Shown piece after piece: positions 6,653 to 12,352 of a stretch of DNA of 12,870 bases (the first letter of the stretch is position 1; each line of letters starts with the position of its first letter). The notes under the pieces were generated by a model. The model was not told the DNA's origin. It saw only the letters and a list, made by a program, of their open reading frames with translations, and did no database searches. The position numbers were made by a program, and so were the translations under genes. This stretch comes from IDS-8 sp035304285 (GTDB lineage Bacteria; Pseudomonadota; Gammaproteobacteria; Steroidobacterales; Woeseiaceae). The DNA is taken from assembly GCA_035304285.1 (NCBI GenBank), contig DATGQI010000145.1, positions 1-12,870 on the forward strand, read 5' to 3'.

Positions 6653-7183
6653 ATGAAATTCTGCATGAACTGCGGCAAGACCGTCAGCCGCAAAATGCCT
6701 GCGGGCGATAATCGTGAACGTTTCATTTGCGAGAGTTGCAGCGCAATCCACTACCAGAACCCGAAGATCGTGGTCGGCTGCGTGCCGGAGCAGGACGGGA
6801 AAATCCTGCTTTGCCGGCGCGCCATAGAGCCTCGCCGGGGGTTCTGGACCGTGCCAGCCGGTTTCATGGAACTCGGCGAGACAGTGGCCGAAGGCGCGGC
6901 TCGCGAGACCCGCGAAGAGGCATGTGCGGAGGTGGAGATCGGGCACCTGTTCGCCTCGGTCGATGTTATCGAGGCGGGACAGGTTCACATGTTTTTTACG
7001 GCCAGGCTGCTCGGCGGTTACGGAGTCGGCGAGGAAACGCTGGAAACCGAATTATTCGCCAGGGAGGACATTCCCTGGACGGAGATCGCTTTCCTGAGCG
7101 GCCGTTTCGCGCTGGAGAAATACCTCGAGGACGACGGCCGCAACAACGGGGTGCACCTGCACCGGGTACGGCACGGCGAATAG
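6653..7183 (+). CDS. Nudix hydrolase with N-terminal zinc ribbon
   Basis: The 176-residue protein probably hydrolyses a nucleoside diphosphate linked to another group, such as ADP-ribose or NADH. The true substrate cannot be read from the sequence. The zinc ribbon uses Cys4, Cys7, Cys26 and Cys29, followed by the IHYQNPKIVVG strand found in this subfamily. The Nudix box spans 70-92: Gly70, Glu76, then REtrEE at 84-89, which carries the metal-binding glutamates. The glycine that normally follows the last glutamate by two positions is Cys91. The start at 6653 is chosen because the upstream in-frame ATG at 6545 lies inside the tRNA. A second possible start is the ATG at 6665. The ribosome site is weak in both cases. 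Confidence 0.9.
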   Translation: MKFCMNCGKTVSRKMPAGDNRERFICESCSAIHYQNPKIVVGCVPEQDGKILLCRRAIEPRRGFWTVPAGFMELGETVAEGAARETREEACAEVEIGHLFASVDVIEAGQVHMFFTARLLGGYGVGEETLETELFAREDIPWTEIAFLSGRFALEKYLEDDGRNNGVHLHRVRHGE

Positions 7184-7200
7184 CTGAAGGCCTGTCAGCT
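7182..7200. terminator. Small hairpin at a convergent gene end
   Basis: AGCTGA (7182-7187) and TCAGCT (7195-7200) form a perfect 6-bp stem with a 7-base loop. The hairpin covers the stop codon of the Nudix gene and touches the dsbC stop codon on the other strand. An alternative stem pairs AAGGCCTG with CAGGGCTT (7201-7208) with one mismatch. No T-run follows on either strand, so terminator function is doubtful. Confidence 0.3.
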
Positions 7201-7940
7201 CAGGGCTTGACGGCTGCGAGCGCCTGCGTAAGTTCGAGCGGCGGCAGGTAACCGCTCACCAGGGTTCCATCCTCCAGGACGATTGCAGGCGTGCCCCGCA
7301 ACCCGACATCCTGCCCGGTCGCATAGTGCTTGTGCACGATGGCCGCATCACAATCCCGGGTTTCGAACTCGCGATCCAGTTTCGCAAGCGTCAGCGCCTC
7401 GTTGCGGTCATCCGCACACCACACTTTTTCCGCTTTCACCCAGGACTCCGCGGCGGGCCCGTTCCGCGGATAAAGCAGGTAGCGGACCTCTATTCCCTGT
7501 GCCAGGTACTCATCGATCTGGCTATGAAAGCGCCTGCAGTACGTGCAGTCGATATCGGTAAAGACCGTCACCGCAAAGCGCGGTACCTCCGGCGAGAATA
7601 CAATCATGTTCTCTGCGGGGATCGTCGCAAGCATCTCGAGACGGGCATCGTTTCGTTCGTGCTCGCTCAGGTTGACCTCCTCATCCAGGTCGATGAGGTC
7701 GCCCTGCAGCAGGTAGCGCCCGTCCGAGGAGATGTACGCGATGATCGCGCCCTTGCGAATCGTGTACCAGCCCTCCACCGGGCTCGCACGAACATGCTCC
7801 GGCTCGATTTCGTTGAAAAGGCCGGACACCTTGGTCCTCACCTTCTCGAGTTCAGCGGCATCCTCCTCCGCGGCAACGAATGCGACCGGCAAAGCCAGCA
7901 GCAATCCGAGCGAGGCTATCCGGCTTGCGATCCTGTTCAT
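7200..7940 (-). CDS. dsbC: DsbC-type periplasmic thiol:disulfide interchange protein
   Basis: DsbC is a V-shaped periplasmic dimer that corrects wrong disulfide bonds and is kept reduced by DsbD. The 246-residue precursor has a signal peptide (about 1-24), an N-terminal dimerisation domain including GWYTIRKGAIIAYISSDGRY and GDLIDLDE, and a thioredoxin-fold domain with TVFTDIDCTYCRRFH. The active site is Cys132-Thr-Tyr-Cys135, whereas E. coli DsbC has CGYC. Cys175 and Cys197 match the second, structural cysteine pair, and Pro218 in GTPAIV is the cis-proline. The start at 7940 fits the signal peptide and has AGGGA upstream. The gene lies downstream of xerD, as in E. coli, but with its own promoter candidate. 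Confidence 0.93.
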   Translation of the reverse strand: MNRIASRIASLGLLLALPVAFVAAEEDAAELEKVRTKVSGLFNEIEPEHVRASPVEGWYTIRKGAIIAYISSDGRYLLQGDLIDLDEEVNLSEHERNDARLEMLATIPAENMIVFSPEVPRFAVTVFTDIDCTYCRRFHSQIDEYLAQGIEVRYLLYPRNGPAAESWVKAEKVWCADDRNEALTLAKLDREFETRDCDAAIVHKHYATGQDVGLRGTPAIVLEDGTLVSGYLPPLELTQALAAVKP

Positions 7941-7977
7941 GCAATCTTTCCCTGTGGCGAGGCTGCTGACGATTCGA

Positions 7978-8019
7978 CCGGAGGCGCGCCTGACGGTTCC
8001 TCCGGCGATCAGTCGCCGG
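7978..8019 (-). promoter_or_regulatory. Structured dsbC leader with mutually exclusive hairpins
   Basis: Two perfect 7-bp stems share bases. CCGGCGA (8002-8008) pairs with TCGCCGG (8013-8019) around a 4-base loop. CCGGAGG (7978-7984) pairs with CCTCCGG (7999-8005) around a 14-base loop. Both need 8002-8005, so only one can form at a time. Both lie between the predicted dsbC transcription start (about 8015) and its ATG. A related direct repeat is also present: CTGACGATTCGACCGG at 7966-7981 against CTGACGGTTCCTCCGG at 7990-8005. Confidence 0.4.
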
Positions 8020-8021
8020 CG

Positions 8022-8050
8022 AGTATAGGCCAACCTCCGTAACCTGTCAT
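8022..8050 (-). promoter_or_regulatory. Sigma-70 promoter for dsbC
   Basis: On the minus strand the -35 is ATGACA (8050-8045, five of six matches) and the -10 is TATACT (8027-8022, five of six), with the ideal 17-bp spacer. The start point would be near 8015, leaving about 75 bases of leader. This would let dsbC be transcribed independently of xerD. Confidence 0.6.
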
Positions 8051-8062
8051 CGCAGGTTGGCC
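8028..8062. repeat. Inverted repeat overlapping the dsbC promoter
   Basis: GGCCAACCT (8028-8036) and AGGTTGGCC (8054-8062) form a perfect 9-bp inverted repeat with a 17-base centre. One arm fills the promoter spacer next to the -10, and the other lies just upstream of the -35. A competing inner pairing is AACCTG (8041-8046) with CAGGTT (8053-8058). It could be an operator or an xerD transcript-end hairpin. No T-run follows. Confidence 0.6.
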
Positions 8063-8080
8063 GGAATCAGGGAAGGGTTG

Positions 8081-9022
8081 CTACCCTCTCGGGTGATGCT
8101 GCCCGTGCAGGTCCTTCAGGCGCTCTCGCGCCACGTGGGTGTAGATCTGGGTAGTGGACAAATCGCTGTGGCCGAGCAGGAGCTGCACGACTCGGAGGTC
8201 GGCGCCCCGATTCAGCAGGTGCGTGGCGAATGCATGCCGCAGGCTGTGCGGAGACAGTTTCTTTTCGATGCCCGCCTTCTGCGCATAGCGCTTGATGATG
8301 TGCCAGAAGGCCTGCCGGGTCATGCGATCGCCGCGCCGGGTCGGAAACAGGTAGTCGGTCTGGCGCTCAAGCAGGATCTCCATGCGCGGCCCGTCGATGA
8401 AGTTCTTGAGCCACCGTTGCGCCTCATCACCCAGCGGAATCAGGCGCTCCCGATCGCCTTTGCCGATAATCCGTAGTACGCCCTGGTTGAAGTTCACCTG
8501 CGACTGCTTGAGGCTTATCAGTTCCGAAACCCTCAAACCCGTCGCGTACAGGAGTTCGAGCATGGCCCGGTCCCGGTTACCGAGCGGTTCATCCGTCTGC
8601 GGCGCGCGCAGCAGGGCATCGACCTCGTCCTCGGTGAGCGTCTTGGGCAGCGAACGTCCGATGCGCGGCATATCGATGTCCGCTGTAGGGTCGGTATCGC
8701 GCAACCCTTCACGCATGATGTAACGGAAGAAGCGCCTGTAGCTGGATAACTGGCGAGCGGTCGAGCGGGGCTTGGCACCGCTCTTCACGCGGCTGGCGAT
8801 GAAGTCGAGCAGGTCGGCTTTCTCGGCGGCCTCGATCGGGATGTTTCTTTCCGACAGGCCACGCCAGAGAGTCATGAGGTCGGCTCGATACGCGCCGAGC
8901 GTGTTCGCCGACAGACCGCGTTCCATCCATATCGCATCGAGAAAGCGGTCAACCAGCTGTTCGGAGCCGGTCGCGGTGTCTGGTCGCAATTTGTTCTGCT
9001 GAGTGCTTGCCATAGTTTCCAT
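8081..9022 (-). CDS. xerD: Site-specific tyrosine recombinase XerD
   Basis: XerD works with XerC at the chromosomal dif site to separate chromosome dimers at cell division. From 9022 the protein has 313 residues, against about 300 usual. It has an N-terminal SAM-like DNA-binding domain (from VDRFLDAIWMERGLSANTLGAY) and a C-terminal catalytic domain. The catalytic residues are Arg164 (ATGLRVSEL), Lys188 (GKGDRERL), His259 and Arg262 (SPHSLRHAFATH), His285 (LLLGHSDLSTT) and the nucleophile Tyr294 (QIYTHV). Starts at 9013 (ATG) and 9058 (GTG) are also possible. The GTG lies in an inverted-repeat arm and gives an atypical N-terminus. The gene precedes dsbC, the common gammaproteobacterial order, which favours a housekeeping XerD over a phage integrase. 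Confidence 0.95.
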   Translation of the reverse strand: METMASTQQNKLRPDTATGSEQLVDRFLDAIWMERGLSANTLGAYRADLMTLWRGLSERNIPIEAAEKADLLDFIASRVKSGAKPRSTARQLSSYRRFFRYIMREGLRDTDPTADIDMPRIGRSLPKTLTEDEVDALLRAPQTDEPLGNRDRAMLELLYATGLRVSELISLKQSQVNFNQGVLRIIGKGDRERLIPLGDEAQRWLKNFIDGPRMEILLERQTDYLFPTRRGDRMTRQAFWHIIKRYAQKAGIEKKLSPHSLRHAFATHLLNRGADLRVVQLLLGHSDLSTTQIYTHVARERLKDLHGQHHPRG

Positions 9023-9047
9023 TCGTCCGTCAGGCCATCCTTTGCCT

Positions 9048-9112
9048 GGATATCTCACCGATTCCCCGGTTTCCCGCTTGCCCGGAATCCCCGCGAAACC
9101 GGTGAGATATCC
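9048..9112. repeat. Imperfect inverted repeat upstream of xerD
   Basis: GGATATCTCACCG (9048-9060) and CGGTGAGATATCC (9100-9112) are perfect 13-base inverted arms spaced 52 bp apart, close to five helical turns. The similarity continues inward (GAAACC on each strand) if an 8-base insertion is allowed in the left arm. It may be a pair of operators or a structured leader. It lies just upstream of, or over, the xerD start region. Confidence 0.6.
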
Positions 9113-9134
9113 CGGCTCGCCCCTGCGCCAACTT

Positions 9135-9160
9135 CAGTCATACAACGCACTTCCTGACTG
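9135..9160. promoter_or_regulatory. Short inverted repeat, possible operator
   Basis: CAGTCA (9135-9140) and TGACTG (9155-9160) are perfect inverted 6-mers with 20 bp between their centres, about two helical turns. The layout suits a dimeric regulator, but a 6-base arm can occur by chance. Confidence 0.25.
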
Positions 9161-9178
9161 GTAGCATACGCTCGCTTT

Positions 9179-9221
9179 AGTTGCGCGAACGGCGCTTTAG
9201 CCGTCATCGCAACTTGACGGC
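9179..9221. repeat. Two competing hairpins in the xerD-acyltransferase gap
   Basis: Hairpin A pairs AGTTGCG (9179-9185) with CGCAACT (9208-9214), then ACGGC (9189-9193) with GCCGT (9200-9204) after a 3x3 internal loop, closing on a 6-base loop. Hairpin B pairs GCCGTCA (9200-9206) with TGACGGC (9215-9221) around an 8-base loop. The two share 9200-9206 and cannot coexist. CGCTTTAG also occurs twice (9173-9180 and 9193-9200). No T-run directly follows either hairpin. Confidence 0.5.
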
Positions 9222-9282
9222 ACTATGCCAAGCAACGGATTTTTCAAGATTTTGAGTATGATGAGGGAGCCTGTAAACCGGC

Positions 9283-9296
9283 GTGATCGAGGTCAC
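9283..9296. promoter_or_regulatory. CRP-like site 1
   Basis: GTGATCGAGGTCAC followed by AG matches the CRP-family pattern GTGA-N6-TCAC with symmetric half-sites. It lies about 150 bp upstream of the acyltransferase start. Regulators of the CRP, Vfr or Clp type bind such sites. Confidence 0.5.
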
Positions 9297-9320
9297 AGAT
9301 TCCCGAGGCTCTGCATATAG

Positions 9321-9334
9321 GTGACTCGCGTCAC
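9321..9334. promoter_or_regulatory. CRP-like site 2
   Basis: GTGACTCGCGTCAC followed by AG is a second symmetric GTGA-N6-TCAC site. Its centre is 38 bp downstream of the first and about 108 bp before the acyltransferase ATG. A weaker half-site (TGTGA) occurs at 9382-9386. Confidence 0.5.
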
Positions 9335-9435
9335 AGCCTGCACTGGGACTTCTGCAGCGCCGAATTCGATTTTATTCCCGGTGTGACGCCGTAGTCGGCG
9401 CTCCGATCGCACAAAAGAAAAGGAACGTCGACCCG

Positions 9436-10254
9436 ATGAGGTACAGCGATAACGGAGATCTTCGCGGCGCATTTGCGCGATTGATCGACTACGCGTATGG
9501 AATCTATGCGTGGGCCACCTTTGTTGTCTGCGTGTCCGGTGCAATCCTCAGCGCCCTTATGGTTCCCGGCCTCCACCGACGGCGTCGCTGGGTGTCAGCA
9601 TCGGCCCGTGCCTGGCTCTTTATCGCCGGCATCCGCTCGCGCATCACCGGATTGAACAGGATTCCGCAGGGGCACTGCATCGTGGTCGCCAATCATGCCA
9701 GCTACCTGGACGGGTTGATCCTGCAGGCTTTCCTGCCGCCCCGTTTCACGTTCGTCATCAAGGGTGAGATGCAAAAGGTACCGCTCGCGCATTTCCTGTT
9801 GCGCCGGATCGGCTCGCGCTTCGTGGAAAGGTTCGTGACTACCGCCAGTTCGAGGGATGCAAGGAACCTGCTCAGGGCGGCAGCCGCCGGCGAATCCCTC
9901 GCCCTGTTCCCGGAAGGAACCTTCCATCCCCAGCCGGGCCTGCAGCGTTTTCGTCTCGGCGCTTTCGCCGCCGCGATCAAGGGTAACCTGGCGATTGTGC
10001 CGGTCGTGATCAGAGGCTCCCGTCAAATTCTGCCGGCGCGACGCATACTGCCGCGCCATGGCCAGCTTGAGATCGATGTGCTGGAGCCGATTCGGCCTGG
10101 CGAACGGGAATGCAACAGTCGTTCGCTGGCGGCGGATTGCCGCCAACGCATACTCGCCGTGCTCGACGAACCGGACCTTGCAGCGATTCGTCACGCGAAG
10201 CATACCGACGGCGGTGAGGTTGCAAGGGCCGGCCGCGACGCCGCGAATCCCTAG
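9436..10254 (+). CDS. PlsC-like 1-acyl-glycerol-3-phosphate acyltransferase
   Basis: The 272-residue membrane-associated protein belongs to the LPLAT family, which transfers an acyl chain to lysophosphatidate or a related acceptor during phospholipid synthesis. It has a hydrophobic segment at about 23-45. Motif I is NHASYLDG, with catalytic His87 and Asp92 (HX4D). The acceptor-binding motif is FPEGTF at 158-163, and VPVVIRG lies at 188-194. The start at 9436 has AAAGGA about 11 bases upstream. The C-terminal tail of some 40 residues after the motif region is variable and unassigned. The promoter region carries two CRP-like sites. It may be the main PlsC or an accessory acyltransferase acting on another lipid; the sequence does not decide this. 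Confidence 0.88.
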   Translation: MRYSDNGDLRGAFARLIDYAYGIYAWATFVVCVSGAILSALMVPGLHRRRRWVSASARAWLFIAGIRSRITGLNRIPQGHCIVVANHASYLDGLILQAFLPPRFTFVIKGEMQKVPLAHFLLRRIGSRFVERFVTTASSRDARNLLRAAAAGESLALFPEGTFHPQPGLQRFRLGAFAAAIKGNLAIVPVVIRGSRQILPARRILPRHGQLEIDVLEPIRPGERECNSRSLAADCRQRILAVLDEPDLAAIRHAKHTDGGEVARAGRDAANP

Positions 10255-10269
10255 AAGGCGGGCCTTTTT
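10255..10269 (+). terminator. Weak possible terminator after the acyltransferase
   Basis: AAGG (10255-10258) and CCTT (10263-10266) form a 4-bp stem around CGGG, followed by TTT. It begins right after the stop codon. The stem is short, so termination would be partial at best. Confidence 0.25.
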
Positions 10270-10313
10270 GAACCTGCAAACGGGGCACAACATCCTGTGA
10301 CACAATATCGGCC

Positions 10314-11504
10314 ATGAACAGAAACCAGATGAAAGATCCAGTCGTCATTGTTGCCGCACGACGCACGCCGATCGGTGCTTTCCAGGGGGGGTTGAGCACT
10401 GCCAGCGCCCCTGAGCTCTCGGCCGCCGCAACTGGTGCTTGCCTGCGGGACGCAGGCCTCGAGCCGTCCGCGATCGACGAAGTACTGCTCGGCTGCGTGT
10501 TGCCTGCAGGGCTTGGACAGGCTCCCGCGCGGCAGGCCGCCCTCGGAGCCGGTCTCTCGGCCGGCACTCCCTGTACCACGATCAACAAGGTCTGCGGTTC
10601 GGGTATGAAGGCCGCGATGCTGGCGCACGACGCGATCCTCGCGGGCAGTGCAAAGATCGTCCTGTGCGGCGGCATGGAATCCATGAGCAACGCGCCTTAC
10701 CTGCTACCGAAGGCTCGTGCCGGCTATCGCATGGGCCATCAGCAAGTGCTGGACCACATGTTCCTGGATGGCCTGCAGAACCCCGCAGACGGCAACATGA
10801 TGGGTCATTTCGCGGAACTGACGGCGGACAAGTATGGCTTTTCCAGAAAACAGCAGGACGACTTCGCGATCGAATCGGTAAGGCGCGCGCAGGCGGCAAT
10901 TGCCGAAGGTAGGTTCGGCGACGAAGTGACGCCGGTGACGGTGAAGACGCGCAAGGGCACGGCAGAGATTACGGAAGACGAAGGACCGGCGCGTGCCGAC
11001 GTGAGCAAGATCCCGCAGCTCAAAGCCGCGTTCAGGGAGGACGGAACCGTGACTGCAGCGAGTTCATCGTCCATTTCCGATGGGGCCGCGTCCCTCGTCT
11101 TGATGAGGGCCAGCGAGGCGGAGCGGCGAGGACTCCCCGTGCTCGCCCGAATTTGCGGCCATTCCGGATTTGCGCAGGAGCCGGAATGGTTCACGACGTC
11201 ACCAGTCTTCGCCATCAGGGCGCTGCACGAGATGCTTGAGTGGAGCCCGGAGACGGTGGAGCGTTATGAAGTGAACGAAGCATTTGCCGTCGTCGCCATG
11301 GCGGCAATGCGCGATGTCGGCATCGACCACGCCAAGCTCAATGTGAACGGTGGGGCCTGCGCGCTGGGGCATCCGATCGGCGCATCCGGGGCACGCCTTA
11401 TCGTGACACTCGTCCACGCGCTGCGTGCCGCCGGCGGCGGACGCGGTGTGGCATCGCTTTGTATCGGCGGCGGGGAAGCGACTGCCATCGGCATCGAGGT
11501 TTAG
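10314..11504 (+). CDS. Acetyl-CoA C-acyltransferase (thiolase)
   Basis: The 396-residue enzyme cleaves 3-ketoacyl-CoA with coenzyme A, or condenses two acetyl-CoA in reverse. The nucleophile is Cys94 in NKVCGSGMKA, the second active-site motif is NEAF at 321-324, His353 is in GGACALGHPIGASGAR, and Cys383 is in SLCIGGGEA. The length is normal for the biosynthetic or acetoacetyl-type thiolases of about 390 residues. The segment VTAASSSSISDGAAS replaces the more common VTAGNAS...DGAA form. The start is the ATG at 10314; the ATG at 10329 is an alternative, and neither has a good ribosome site. The next gene, a type-2 hydroxyacyl-CoA dehydrogenase, would supply its 3-ketoacyl substrate. Chain-length or branched substrate preference is not visible. 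Confidence 0.94.
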   Translation: MNRNQMKDPVVIVAARRTPIGAFQGGLSTASAPELSAAATGACLRDAGLEPSAIDEVLLGCVLPAGLGQAPARQAALGAGLSAGTPCTTINKVCGSGMKAAMLAHDAILAGSAKIVLCGGMESMSNAPYLLPKARAGYRMGHQQVLDHMFLDGLQNPADGNMMGHFAELTADKYGFSRKQQDDFAIESVRRAQAAIAEGRFGDEVTPVTVKTRKGTAEITEDEGPARADVSKIPQLKAAFREDGTVTAASSSSISDGAASLVLMRASEAERRGLPVLARICGHSGFAQEPEWFTTSPVFAIRALHEMLEWSPETVERYEVNEAFAVVAMAAMRDVGIDHAKLNVNGGACALGHPIGASGARLIVTLVHALRAAGGGRGVASLCIGGGEATAIGIEV

Positions 11505-11528
11505 GATCTCGTGCACGACCTGCGTCAG

Positions 11529-11540
11529 TAAACGCGTTTA
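11529..11540. promoter_or_regulatory. 12-base perfect palindrome before the dehydrogenase gene
   Basis: TAAACGCGTTTA is a perfect palindrome 22 bp upstream of the next ATG, in the 58-bp thiolase-dehydrogenase gap. It could bind a small dimeric regulator. No matching copy was noticed upstream of the thiolase or ETF-QO. Confidence 0.3.
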
Positions 11541-11562
11541 GGAAAAGCTCAAGGGACTTCTT

Positions 11563-12330
11563 ATGCAACTGGATAAAGCGACCGCAATCGTTTCGGGCGG
11601 AGCGTCGGGACTCGGACTTGCTACGGCGAGCAAAATCATCGAAGCAGGCGGTCGAGCGGTACTGCTGGATATCAACGAAGAGCAAGGCGCCCGCAGCGCC
11701 TCGGAACTCGGCGAGCGCGCTCGCTTCGTCGCGGCGGATATCTCATCCGAGGAGCAGGTACGCGCGGCCGTCAATACTGCGGTTGATTTCATGGGCGGCG
11801 TAAGCCTGGCCGTCAATTGCGCAGGCATCCTGTTGCCTGCCAGGGTGCTCGGGCGTGACGGGCCGGCGCCGGCGGAATCTTTTCTGCGTTCGCTCACGAT
11901 AAACCTGCTGGGCAGCTTCATCCTGCTCAAGGAAGCGGCGAACGTGATGCAGGCGAACGAAGCGAATACCGATGGCGAGCGCGGCGTTATCGTGAATACG
12001 GCGTCCGTTGCCGCCTTCGAAGGCCAGATCGGGCAGGCGGGTTATTCTGCGTCCAAGGGCGGCGTTGTTGGCATGACCCTGCCGATCGCCAGGGAGCTTG
12101 CGCGTTTCGGCATTCGCGTCAACACCATCGCGCCGGGAATTTTCCTGACGCCGATGATGGCGGGACTGCCGCAGGATGTGCAGGACTCGCTCGGGCGCCA
12201 GGTGCCTTTCCCGCCCCGACTCGGGCGGCCCGAGGAATACGCAGATCTCGTCGCTAGCATTTACAGCAACGCGATGATCAACGGGGAGACGATACGCTTA
12301 GACGGCGCAATTCGGATGCAGCCGAAGTAA
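11563..12330 (+). CDS. Short-chain dehydrogenase, type-2 3-hydroxyacyl-CoA dehydrogenase-like
   Basis: The 255-residue SDR most resembles the HSD17B10 group, which oxidises 3-hydroxyacyl-CoA or 2-methyl-3-hydroxybutyryl-CoA with NAD. The Rossmann motif is GGASGLG (12-18), and Asp36 after the second strand favours NAD over NADP. Also visible are NCAG at 85-88, Asn114, and the catalytic residues Ser148, Tyr161 and Lys165 (YSASK). The C-terminal part (GGVVGMTLPIARELA, QVPFPPRLGRPEEYADLV, NGETIRLDGAIRMQP) is characteristic of this group. GGGA lies upstream of the ATG. The gene is 58 bp after the thiolase, probably in the same transcript. The two would catalyse consecutive steps in isoleucine or fatty-acid breakdown. 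Confidence 0.92.
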   Translation: MQLDKATAIVSGGASGLGLATASKIIEAGGRAVLLDINEEQGARSASELGERARFVAADISSEEQVRAAVNTAVDFMGGVSLAVNCAGILLPARVLGRDGPAPAESFLRSLTINLLGSFILLKEAANVMQANEANTDGERGVIVNTASVAAFEGQIGQAGYSASKGGVVGMTLPIARELARFGIRVNTIAPGIFLTPMMAGLPQDVQDSLGRQVPFPPRLGRPEEYADLVASIYSNAMINGETIRLDGAIRMQPK

Positions 12331-12352
12331 GAGCCATCGTGGAAGCTTAAGG

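Larger units (their letters stand above)
9023..9435. other. 413-bp divergent intergenic region
   Basis: No protein-coding gene is supported between xerD (minus) and the acyltransferase (plus). The left half holds the inverted repeats at 9048-9112, 9135-9160 and 9179-9221. The right half holds two CRP-like sites at 9283-9296 and 9321-9334. A possible -10 TATGAT occurs at 9257-9262 without a good -35. The stretch around 9237-9262 is unusually AT-rich for this window. No tRNA, insertion sequence or further RNA gene was recognised. Confidence 0.7.
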
